Source: Pseudomonadales bacterium
Lineage (GTDB): Bacteria > Pseudomonadota > Gammaproteobacteria > Pseudomonadales > DT-91
Assembly: GCA_013215055.1 (NCBI GenBank)
Contig: JABSRQ010000023.1
Location: 1 to 63,482, forward strand
DNA length: 63,482 nt
Direction: 5' to 3'
Below the pieces are notes generated by a model, which was not told where the DNA came from, searched no databases, and saw only the letters and a list, made by a program, of their open reading frames with translations. This document shows, one piece after another, positions 44,378-52,303 of this stretch; within the stretch, counting starts at the first letter, position 1; every line of letters starts with the position of its first letter. The translations under genes and the position numbers were made by a program.

Positions 44378-45510
44378 TGACTTTATTCAAATTACCCGAT
44401 TTAGGTGAAGGTTTAGTTGAGGCCGAGATCGTCGAATGGTTTTGCAAAGAAGGAGATACCATCACCGCCGATAGTTTGATGGTAGCGCTGGAAACCGCCA
44501 AGGCGATTGTAGATATTCCCAGCCCACAAACAGGCAAGGTGGTAAAATTATTTGGCCAGGTCGGCGATATCATTCATACCGGCGATCCTTTATTGGAGTT
44601 TGCCAGCAGCGAAACATCAACACAGGAAAAAACGATTAGCGACAAAGAGACTGCAAGTTCAGTCGTCGGTGTTTTATCCACAGAACATGAAGCAGTAAAA
44701 GAATCTGCCAGCGCAGTCTCCCAACATAGCCATAGCGGTATAAAAGCCACTCCCGCCGTTAGAGCCTTGGCCAGTCGCATGGATATTGATTTAAGCATCG
44801 TCACACCATCCGGTCCACAAGGCACAATAAAAACCTCAGACGTGCAACGGGTGGCAAAAATCCTCGCCAACGTAGGTGCCTTGCAGCCATTAAAAGGTCC
44901 CAGGCGAGCCATGGCCAAGGCCATGGAACAGGCCCATAGCGAAGTCGTCTCAGTGACCATCAACGATGATGCCGATATCAGTACCTGGCCGCAGCACAGC
45001 GATGTTAGCTGTAGGCTGATTCGCGCGCTGTTAATCGCCTGCACCGCCGAACCCGGATTAAACGCCTGGTATGACAGCCATTCCATAGGTAGGCGGCTTA
45101 TTAAAGCCGTACATTTGGGCCTGGCCCTGGACACCAAAGACGGCTTATTTGTACCCGTCATCAAAGATGTACAAGACTACAAAGCAGCCGCATTAAGAGA
45201 AAAAATTAATGACCTTAAAATCCAGGTTCAACAGCGAAAAATACCCGCCGAAGCATTACGTGGCAATACCATCACGCTCTCTAACTTCGGCGCTATAGGC
45301 GGGAAATATGCCAACCCGATTATCATGCCTCCCACAGTAGCCATACTTGGAGCCGGGCGATCCTTTGAGAGTGTTAAGGTTAATGCAGGCCATATTGAAG
45401 CGGCAACATTTTTACCGCTATCTCTGAGCTTTGATCACCGCTCTATCACTGGCGCAGAAGCCGGGCGATTTTTACAAAGTTTAATCAACGATTTACAGCA
45501 GGCGCAGTGA
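44377..45510 (+). CDS. bkdB: Branched-chain 2-oxoacid dehydrogenase E2 (dihydrolipoamide acyltransferase)
   Basis: 377 residues. The lipoyl domain is residues 1-75, with the lipoylated Lys in E-T-A-K-A-I near 31. After a short linker, residues 118-155 form the E1/E3-binding domain (A-T-P-A-V-R-A-L-A). The catalytic domain ends with S-F-D-H-R-S-I-T-G-A near 350, holding the active His. It transfers the branched acyl group to CoA. One lipoyl domain is fewer than in pyruvate-type E2 and normal for this class. An E3 gene is not in the window; the shared lipoamide dehydrogenase must be elsewhere. Confidence 0.93.
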   Translation: MTLFKLPDLGEGLVEAEIVEWFCKEGDTITADSLMVALETAKAIVDIPSPQTGKVVKLFGQVGDIIHTGDPLLEFASSETSTQEKTISDKETASSVVGVLSTEHEAVKESASAVSQHSHSGIKATPAVRALASRMDIDLSIVTPSGPQGTIKTSDVQRVAKILANVGALQPLKGPRRAMAKAMEQAHSEVVSVTINDDADISTWPQHSDVSCRLIRALLIACTAEPGLNAWYDSHSIGRRLIKAVHLGLALDTKDGLFVPVIKDVQDYKAAALREKINDLKIQVQQRKIPAEALRGNTITLSNFGAIGGKYANPIIMPPTVAILGAGRSFESVKVNAGHIEAATFLPLSLSFDHRSITGAEAGRFLQSLINDLQQAQ

Positions 45511-48500
45511 TGCCTGGCGCGGATCTTTCACCCACCCCGCCGTGGCGCATATTAACCGCCACCGTGTTGTTTGATGGACACGATGCTGCCATCAATATGA
45601 TACGCCGTTTATTGCAGGGGCGAGGCTGTGAAGTTATTCACCTGGGTTTTAATCGCAGCGTAGCCGATGTGGTACAAGCCGCCATTGACGAAGACGTCGA
45701 TGCCATAGCCTTAAGCTCTTATCAGGGAGGCCATCAACATTATCTGCAATACCTGTTAGATGAATTACGCCGCCACGATGCGGCAGATATTCAAGTGTTT
45801 GCCGGCGGCGGTGGCACCATAGGCCATGATGAAGCCAGAGCATTAGAAGCAGCCGGCATTAATCGAATCTACCACAGTGACGATGGTGAAAAAATGGGTT
45901 TAGACGGGCTTATCGATAATTTATTATCACGCCTAAAAAAAGCCAGGGGCAACTGCAAAACACAAAAAAACTCTACAGCCAGAATGATCACCGCCATAGA
46001 AAATGAAGTTGAAATCACTCAGAACAGCCCCAAAATAAAAAACAGCTTTGTGCTAGGTATTACCGGTACTGGCGGTGCCGGTAAAAGTACATTTATTGAT
46101 GAACTTTTATCGGCCTTATTAGCCATATATCCCACGCTATACATCGCCTACCTTGCTATAGACCCCAGCCAACCCAAAAACGGCGGCGCGTTATTAGGTG
46201 ACAGAATTCGCATCAACACGCTACCACATACACGTTTATTTATGCGCTCTATCGCGACACGGAAAAATAACATCAGTGTGCCAACGTGCCTGCCTAACAT
46301 CATTAATACGCTGAAAAACAACTACGAGTTAATCATTATTGAAACAGCCGGCATTGGTCAAAATGATATCAGCATCACCGATTTTGTTGATTACAGTCTG
46401 TATATCATGAATAAAGAATATGGTGCGGCTACTCAGTTAGAAAAAATTGCGATGTTGCAATATGCCGACCAGGTAATTTTAAACAAGGCCGATCAAGTTG
46501 GCAGTGAAGATGCTTTAGCCCAAATCAATAAACAACTGACCTATCAACATGGAAAAAAATCACACAGCGCTTTTGCGATGACGGCCAGCCATTATCGTGA
46601 TAGTGGATTTTTAATTTTCCTATCTGCCTTTATCAAACAACTGCCCTTTGAACCAAAAAAGGCGGCATTAGAAAGCTATAAACCAGAAGAAAATAGTACC
46701 GTCTCTTTTAAACCCCAGATGACATTACAAAAACCCCATTATCTGGCCGATATCTGTCAACAATATCAACAAAGACAAACACAGCAGCTAGAGCAGCTGA
46801 AAAGTGTTTCTACATTAGATGCGCTATACCAAAGTTTAAAGCTATTACACAAAGATGATGAATTACCCGCATTTTTATGCCCGATAACAAACACATCTAA
46901 TCAATCAAAAGCATTAATCAATTTTTATAATGATGGGCTTAAAAAACTCAGTCCAGAGACCGTTGATTTACTGCAGTCACAAAACAAAAATATAGAAACA
47001 TATACTCGCAGCTTAAGTGGTTTAAAAATCCCCCATATTGCCCAAGCGCCATTTAAAAATAGCGCTGAGAAGTTACGCTTTTTACAGCAGGAAAACTACC
47101 CGGGCTTTTATCCGTTTACCGCAGGTGTATTTACCCAACGCCATGCGGATGAAGAAGCCACACGTATGTTTGCAGGTTTTGGTACACCCGAAGATACCAA
47201 TAAACGTTTTCACCTTTTGATACGTGGGCAGAAGTCCATACGCCTGAGCACCGCTTTTGACCCCAACACCTTATATGGGGTTGACCCGGCCCCCGAACCC
47301 GATGTTTATGCCTGCATTGGCATGTCAGGTGTCTCCATCGCCTGTATCGATGATATGAAAAAACTTTATTCAGGCATTCATCTATGTGATGAACACACCT
47401 CGGTGTCTATGACCATTAACGGCCCCGCCGCTATTTTTATGGCCTGGCTATTATTAACCGCGATTGATCAGGAGATTGAAATACAGCTAAAACAGCGCAA
47501 GCTTTGGCCTGAGGCTGAAAAAAGTATTAATAAGCTATTGGCCAAAAACAACCACCCACAAGCACAATATCAAGGAAAACTTCCACCTAAACATAATGGA
47601 CTGGGTTTAGCTTTATTTGGAATCGATGGAAAAACGTTATTAGCCGCCATGGACAAAGAGAGTCTTTATCAGGAAATACAGCAACATTGTTATAGCCATC
47701 TACGTGGCACGTTGCAGGCCGATATATTAAAAGAAGAAATCTCGCAAAATGAATGTCTTTTTGCGCTGGATTTTTCTTTAACATTAATGGCAGACCTTCA
47801 GTGTTATTTTGTTGAACACAATATTAAACGTTTCTACAGTGTCTCTGTCAGTGGTTATCATATTGCCGAGGCCGGAGCGAACCCTGTTACCCAGCTGGCT
47901 TTTACGCTGGCCAACGGTTTTACGTTAGTTGAATATTTTCTAGCCAGAGGATTAACCATCGATCAAATTGCGCCGCAATTAAGTTTCTTTTTCAGCAACG
48001 GTATGGATGCCGAATATGCGGTGATAGGCCGAGTCGCCAGACGTATCTGGGCGCAAACCATGAAAGAGGTTTACCAGGCATCCTGCAAAAGCCAAAAATT
48101 AAAATACCATATCCAAACCTCAGGGCGCAGCTTGCAGGCCAAGGCCATAGATCTCAATGATATACGCACCAGTCTCCAGGCCCTGTATGCGATTTATGAT
48201 AACTGCAATAGCCTACATACCAACGCCTATGACGAGGCGGTAACAACGCCTACCGAAGCTTCTGTTTATAGAGCCTTATCGATTCAGATGATTATCAACC
48301 ATGAGTTGGGCCTAAATAAAAATCAAAACCCTCTGCAGGGCAGCTTTATTATTGAAGATCTAAGCGATCAGTTAGAGCAAGCCGTCTATGGCGAATTACA
48401 AAAGCTGGCCGATAGAGGTGGGGTTATCCCCTCCATACAACAGGGTTATCAACGCCTGCAGATTCAGCAACAAAGCCTTCATATGGAACAACTCAAAAAC

Positions 48501-48806
48501 CAGGGCGATTACCCGTTAATCGGCGTTAACCTTTTCACCCAACCTAAACAAAAAACGAATCTGCATAATCAACATGACATCATGCGTTGCAGCCAAGCTA
48601 AAAAACAACAACGCCTGGCAGATATCAAAGCTTTTAAACAGCAACACCAGGAATGTCAGAGCGAACGGCTACAACAATTTAAACAAGATATTAAAACCGG
48701 TGAAAACAGCTTTGCTGCATTGATGAAGGTCGCCGCTAAAATGACGCTGTCAGATATTAGCCAAGCCTTATGTCAGCTAGGAGGCCAATACCGTAGAAAT
48801 ATGTAA
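45510..48806 (+). CDS. icmF: Fused isobutyryl-CoA mutase IcmF
   Basis: 1098 residues from the ATG at 45510, which overlaps the E2 stop as TGATG; a GTG directly before it is also possible. Order: B12-binding domain (D-G-H-D-A-A near 24 with the cobalt-binding His, S-Y-Q-G-G-H near 70, G-G-G-G near 97), then a MeaB-like GTPase chaperone (G-x-G-G-A-G-K-S-T near 188, E-T-A-G-I-G-Q near 277, N-K-A-D near 329), then the mutase barrel (T-A-G-V-F near 530, R-M-F-A-G-F-G, S-V-S-M-T-I-N-G-P-A near 635, S-G-Y-H-I-A-E-A-G-A near 785). It interconverts isobutyryl-CoA and n-butyryl-CoA, and relatives also act on isovaleryl/pivalyl-CoA. Domain order and length agree with IcmF. Confidence 0.95.
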   Translation: MPGADLSPTPPWRILTATVLFDGHDAAINMIRRLLQGRGCEVIHLGFNRSVADVVQAAIDEDVDAIALSSYQGGHQHYLQYLLDELRRHDAADIQVFAGGGGTIGHDEARALEAAGINRIYHSDDGEKMGLDGLIDNLLSRLKKARGNCKTQKNSTARMITAIENEVEITQNSPKIKNSFVLGITGTGGAGKSTFIDELLSALLAIYPTLYIAYLAIDPSQPKNGGALLGDRIRINTLPHTRLFMRSIATRKNNISVPTCLPNIINTLKNNYELIIIETAGIGQNDISITDFVDYSLYIMNKEYGAATQLEKIAMLQYADQVILNKADQVGSEDALAQINKQLTYQHGKKSHSAFAMTASHYRDSGFLIFLSAFIKQLPFEPKKAALESYKPEENSTVSFKPQMTLQKPHYLADICQQYQQRQTQQLEQLKSVSTLDALYQSLKLLHKDDELPAFLCPITNTSNQSKALINFYNDGLKKLSPETVDLLQSQNKNIETYTRSLSGLKIPHIAQAPFKNSAEKLRFLQQENYPGFYPFTAGVFTQRHADEEATRMFAGFGTPEDTNKRFHLLIRGQKSIRLSTAFDPNTLYGVDPAPEPDVYACIGMSGVSIACIDDMKKLYSGIHLCDEHTSVSMTINGPAAIFMAWLLLTAIDQEIEIQLKQRKLWPEAEKSINKLLAKNNHPQAQYQGKLPPKHNGLGLALFGIDGKTLLAAMDKESLYQEIQQHCYSHLRGTLQADILKEEISQNECLFALDFSLTLMADLQCYFVEHNIKRFYSVSVSGYHIAEAGANPVTQLAFTLANGFTLVEYFLARGLTIDQIAPQLSFFFSNGMDAEYAVIGRVARRIWAQTMKEVYQASCKSQKLKYHIQTSGRSLQAKAIDLNDIRTSLQALYAIYDNCNSLHTNAYDEAVTTPTEASVYRALSIQMIINHELGLNKNQNPLQGSFIIEDLSDQLEQAVYGELQKLADRGGVIPSIQQGYQRLQIQQQSLHMEQLKNQGDYPLIGVNLFTQPKQKTNLHNQHDIMRCSQAKKQQRLADIKAFKQQHQECQSERLQQFKQDIKTGENSFAALMKVAAKMTLSDISQALCQLGGQYRRNM

Positions 48807-48835
48807 ACTTTCATTGCAAAACTTAAGGAGTTTTT

Positions 48836-49309
48836 ATGCAATATTTTCAAGATGCGCTGCAAGGCAATCACTGCTATGGCTGCGGCACACTCAATGATAA
48901 AGGCCTGGCGATAAAAAGTTATTGGGCTACCGATAAACTCGCCTGCTGTGAATTTAAACCGCAACCTCATCACTGTGCCGCACCCACCCATTTTCTTAAT
49001 GGCGGCATTATCGCCACCATCATCGACTGCCACTGTATTTGCACGGCTATCGCCCATGCCTATCAACAACAGGGCCGGGATTTTTTTAATGCAGACAGCC
49101 ATAAAGACCCTTTATGGTATGCCACCAGTAAACTTAGCCTTAAATACCTACGCCCGGTAACCATGGCCGAAGCCGTTTTATTATCTGCCCATATAACAGC
49201 CGAAGACGACAAGACAATAAGCCTGAAATGTACATTACAAAGTCAGGGCAAGACTTGTGTAGAAGCCGAAGTATTAGCCGTAAGAGTACCCAATAGCTGG
49301 ATGACTTAA
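48836..49309 (+). CDS. Hotdog-fold acyl-CoA thioesterase (PaaI-like)
   Basis: 157 residues. G-C-G near 17, then the hotdog helix with F-L-N-G-G-I-I-A-T-I-I-D-C-H near 58-71 (usual H-G-G...D-x-x) and K-Y-L-R-P-V near 107 fit the PaaI/YbgC thioesterase superfamily. The usual catalytic His-Gly-Gly reads Leu-Asn-Gly-Gly here. A strong AAGGAG ribosome site is present, and the stop overlaps the start of the next gene as TAATG. In this operon it may release or balance acyl-CoA from the oxoacid dehydrogenase or IcmF; the exact ester is not known. Confidence 0.8.
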   Translation: MQYFQDALQGNHCYGCGTLNDKGLAIKSYWATDKLACCEFKPQPHHCAAPTHFLNGGIIATIIDCHCICTAIAHAYQQQGRDFFNADSHKDPLWYATSKLSLKYLRPVTMAEAVLLSAHITAEDDKTISLKCTLQSQGKTCVEAEVLAVRVPNSWMT

Positions 49310-51321
49310 TGCCAACGTCTAACAACACAGATTTATGTTTATGGCAGCCTACTAAAACGCAGCGGGAGAGCAGCCTGTTATGGCACTTTTTAATTAAAAT
49401 ACAAAGACACTACGATAAAAAAATCTGCGATTATACCAGCTTACATCGCTGGTCTATTAAACATCCGGAACTGTTCTGGCGCGCTTTATGGCATTGGGCC
49501 GGTATCAAAGGCCATCTGGGGAACAAAGGATTAATTGATGACTACGGCCCAACACAGGCGAGATGGTTTGAAGACAGCAAGCTAAATTTTGCCGAGAATT
49601 TATTACCTCAGAATCATCCTGAACAAACTGCCATCATCAGCTGTATCGAAGATGATAGTGATTATGGTGAACGGCAATTAACTTACGCCCAGCTTTATCA
49701 GCAGGTTTCCCTTTGTAGCCAATACCTTCTGGGAAAAGGCATTAAACCTGGCGATAGAGTGGCCAGTCTATTACCCAACGTTCCAGAAACTATTGTGGCC
49801 ATGTTAGCCACCATCACAATAGGCGCAATATGGACAAGCACCTCTCCGGATTTTGGTAGCGAAAGTGTGATAGAGCGATTCAGTCAAACTAGCCCCAAGA
49901 TATTATTCGTAAGTGATGCCTATCGTTATAAAGGCCAGTGGCATTCACAGGAAGAAAAAATAGACCACATTCGCCACGCGCTCACCAGCATAGAAGAAAC
50001 CGTCGTTTTAACCTTCACCCACAAGCCAATATCAAGGCATAAAAAGTTAAAAACATGGCAGGAAATACTCAGTCGGTTTTCAGCTAAAAATATAGATTTT
50101 CAAACCTTTGCCTTTAATGCTCCAGTGCTCATCCTTTATTCCTCCGGCACTACCGGCAAACCCAAGTGCATCGTACATAGAGCCGGCGGCATTTTATTAC
50201 AACATATCAAAGAACATCGTCTGCACTGTGATATCAAACCCGGTGATACGGTTTTTTATTATACAAATTGCGGCTGGATGATGTGGAATTGGTTAGTTTC
50301 AGCCCTGGCAAGTGGTGCAACACTGATGCTCTATGATGGCCATCCGCTATACCCGGATGCAAACGTATTATGGCATTACGCCGAACAACATCACTGCAGT
50401 CTGTTTGGCTGCTCGGCCAAATACTTATTGGCCTTGGAGAAGGCAGGCTTTGAAGCCAAGAAAAAACATAAACTCGATAAACTCAAGATGATCTGTTCTA
50501 CCGGTTCGGTTTTACCCCCCGAGAGTTTTGACTATATTTATACCTCGATAAAAAATGATATCTGCCTGGCGTCTATTTCCGGCGGCAGCGATATCTGTTC
50601 CTGCTTTGTTTTAGGCAATATTATATCGCCGGTTTACCGCGGCCAAACGCAGGGCCCTGGTTTAGCGATGCAGGTTCAAGTGTTTAATGATCGCGGTGAA
50701 ATGGTACAACAAGAGAAAGGTGAACTGGTCTGCCTCAATCGTCTGCCCTGCCAGCCGTTGGAATTTTGGGCAGATGAAAAGCATCAACGTTATCACAAAA
50801 CCTATTTCTCACAATTCCCCAATGTTTGGATGCAGGGTGATTGGATAGAACAAACGGCCGAACACGGTTTTATTCTTTATGGGCGCAGCGATGCCACATT
50901 AAACCCGGGCGGTATTCGTATCGGCACGGCAGAAATTTATCGCCATGTGGATAGTCTTGATGAGGTTTTTGAAAGTGTGGTGGTGGCACAGGAATATAAA
51001 AATGACTGTCGGCTGATTTTATTTGTGCAGTTAAACGGCGATTTAAAACTAAACCCCGCTTTAGAAAATACAATTAGAAGCAATATTAAAAAACACTGCA
51101 GCAGACATCATGTGCCGGCGCTGATATTACAGGTTGATGATATTCCTCATACCCGCTCGGGAAAAATCGTTGAGCTGGCGATACGTGAAATCATTCATGG
51201 CCGCCGCGTTAAAAACACGGCGGCACTGGCAAACCCTGAATCACTTCAGCACATTAAGCACGTTTTTTATGCCCAACGGTCAAATGATCCATCGCCGTCC
51301 CAGTTAATGACTCACCAATAA
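49309..51321 (+). CDS. aacS: Acetoacetyl-CoA synthetase
   Basis: 670 residues, the usual length. W-x-P near 14, then W-F-E-D-S-K-L-N-F-A-E-N-L-L near 87, the AMP-binding P-loop Y-S-S-G-T-T-G-K-P-K near 280, W-M-M-W-N-W near 325, Y-G-R-S-D-A-T-L-N-P-G-G near 525 and T-R-S-G-K-I-V-E near 620 place it with acetoacetate-CoA ligases. It activates acetoacetate, the end product of leucine breakdown, at the cost of ATP. Its 3' end overlaps the opposite-strand hugZ-like gene by 68 bp, so the two transcripts could form an antisense overlap. Confidence 0.93.
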   Translation: MPTSNNTDLCLWQPTKTQRESSLLWHFLIKIQRHYDKKICDYTSLHRWSIKHPELFWRALWHWAGIKGHLGNKGLIDDYGPTQARWFEDSKLNFAENLLPQNHPEQTAIISCIEDDSDYGERQLTYAQLYQQVSLCSQYLLGKGIKPGDRVASLLPNVPETIVAMLATITIGAIWTSTSPDFGSESVIERFSQTSPKILFVSDAYRYKGQWHSQEEKIDHIRHALTSIEETVVLTFTHKPISRHKKLKTWQEILSRFSAKNIDFQTFAFNAPVLILYSSGTTGKPKCIVHRAGGILLQHIKEHRLHCDIKPGDTVFYYTNCGWMMWNWLVSALASGATLMLYDGHPLYPDANVLWHYAEQHHCSLFGCSAKYLLALEKAGFEAKKKHKLDKLKMICSTGSVLPPESFDYIYTSIKNDICLASISGGSDICSCFVLGNIISPVYRGQTQGPGLAMQVQVFNDRGEMVQQEKGELVCLNRLPCQPLEFWADEKHQRYHKTYFSQFPNVWMQGDWIEQTAEHGFILYGRSDATLNPGGIRIGTAEIYRHVDSLDEVFESVVVAQEYKNDCRLILFVQLNGDLKLNPALENTIRSNIKKHCSRHHVPALILQVDDIPHTRSGKIVELAIREIIHGRRVKNTAALANPESLQHIKHVFYAQRSNDPSPSQLMTHQ

Positions 51322-51772
51322 AGCTATAAGCTTTACCAAAGCCTTTGACATAGCGACCGCGGATAGGCACTAACTTAAACAGATAGAAATCGCTTAATTC
51401 ACTCAGGTTACGTGCACGCTCACCCAGCCTGGCTTCCAATGCTGCGATACCTTTCTCCCAAGCATCTGAACCTGCAACAATGGCCTCGGCAGACATCTGA
51501 TAATTGACACGGATGCGGGCGAAAAGCTCGCCTGATGAACCCTCATCCTCGACCACCAGCACCGAAGCTTGGCGATTATGATTCAAATTCTTGGCGTGTA
51601 TGGCAATATCACTGAGCTGCACATATAAACAATCTTCACCGATAGCAAAAGGGGCATAAGAAGCAAAAGGCTCCCCCTCTTCGGTGATGCTAGCCAACTG
51701 CAGCGTCAGGCGACTGTTAACAAATTCAAGAATTTCTTCTTCGAGACGGCCTTGCATGGCGGTATTTTTCAT
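51254..51772 (-). CDS. hugZ: HugZ-family haem-degrading/utilisation protein
   Basis: 172 residues, a split-barrel flavin-reductase-like fold (L-T-L-Q-L-A-S-I-T-E-E-G-E-P-F-A-S-Y-A-P-F near 21-42, R-x-R-V-N-Y near 93, G-R-Y-V-K-G-F-G near 138). C-terminal H-L and H-K-K remain in the segment where HugZ binds haem. It lies 18 bp after hutX in the same direction and next to a Fur-box-like region, so iron control is likely. Pyridoxamine oxidase is the general fold name but not the likely function. Confidence 0.87.
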   Translation of the reverse strand: MKNTAMQGRLEEEILEFVNSRLTLQLASITEEGEPFASYAPFAIGEDCLYVQLSDIAIHAKNLNHNRQASVLVVEDEGSSGELFARIRVNYQMSAEAIVAGSDAWEKGIAALEARLGERARNLSELSDFYLFKLVPIRGRYVKGFGKAYSFIGESLTGTAMDHLTVGHKKRA

Positions 51773-51790
51773 AATAAAACCTATTTGCGA

Positions 51791-52195
51791 TTAAGCCGTT
51801 ACGGCTGAGTTTTGTAACTGTCGGAATGTTGCTAGCTGAGAAGCGATGATCTCACCGTCGGCCTCACGACCCAGGAATATTTTGAACACCGTTTCCTCTT
51901 TTTGGTTGATAAAAACCAGGCTATAGCTGTCTTTACCTCTATGTGGTTTCTCCTGAAGACTGATAGTGGCGATTTTATCCAGTTTCAGATGTCCTTCAAA
52001 ACCTGCAGCTGCGCCTTCGCCTTCGCCTGCACCTTTTAGGTTGTAATAACCTTCAGCCACGCTGCCTTTGGGAAATGGCCCTTTGAACTCAAACACCGAT
52101 CCGCCATGTATGATGATGACGGTGACATTACCCCAGTCACTGATCTGCTCCAACAGTTCCTGCGCCCTATCGGCGGCTAATTCACATTGCTTCAT
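51791..52195 (-). CDS. hutX: HutX-type cytosolic haem carrier
   Basis: 134 residues. W-G-N-V-T-V-I-I-I-H-G-G-S-V-F-E-F-K-G-P-F-P near 21-42 and the R-G-K-D-S-Y-S-L-V-F near 85 and K-I-F-L-G-R-E near 104 match the HutX/ChuX family. HutX takes haem from the importer and passes it to HutZ/HugZ, the gene directly downstream. It is divergent from the TonB receptor gene and shares the Fur-box-like region. Confidence 0.87.
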   Translation of the reverse strand: MKQCELAADRAQELLEQISDWGNVTVIIIHGGSVFEFKGPFPKGSVAEGYYNLKGAGEGEGAAAGFEGHLKLDKIATISLQEKPHRGKDSYSLVFINQKEETVFKIFLGREADGEIIASQLATFRQLQNSAVTA

Positions 52196-52222
52196 TTTGA
52201 CTCCCGTTTAATTTAAATGAAT

Positions 52223-52241
52223 CTTAATGCGAATCATTTTT
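52223..52241. promoter_or_regulatory. Fur-box-like site 1
   Basis: 13 of 19 bases agree with GATAATGATAATCATTATC, centred on the conserved AATCATT. It lies between hutX and the haem receptor gene, 28 bp before hutX. Confidence 0.6.
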
Positions 52242-52262
52242 ATTTGCAATTCTAATTTAAAT

Positions 52263-52281
52263 GCATATGATAACCATTCTC
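52263..52281. promoter_or_regulatory. Fur-box-like site 2
   Basis: 14 of 19 bases agree with the Fur consensus (TGATAACCATTCTC part). It lies 23 bp before the haem receptor start codon. Confidence 0.65.
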
Positions 52282-52303
52282 AAAAACAAGCTCGAATCCC
52301 ATT

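Noticed and set aside
44574..45164. 196-codon minus-strand frame
   Set aside because: Shadow of the E2 gene, whose lipoyl, binding and catalytic domains are all clear on the plus strand.
42301..45510. E1/E2 genes as pyruvate dehydrogenase
   Set aside because: The split E1alpha/E1beta type, the single lipoyl domain and the preceding leucine dehydrogenase gene favour branched-chain oxoacids, though a mixed specificity cannot be excluded.
45510..48806. Alternative reading as methylmalonyl-CoA mutase
   Set aside because: B12 domain first, GTPase in the middle and mutase last, in one chain of about 1100 residues, is the IcmF arrangement; methylmalonyl-CoA mutase has the B12 domain at the C-terminus and a separate GTPase.
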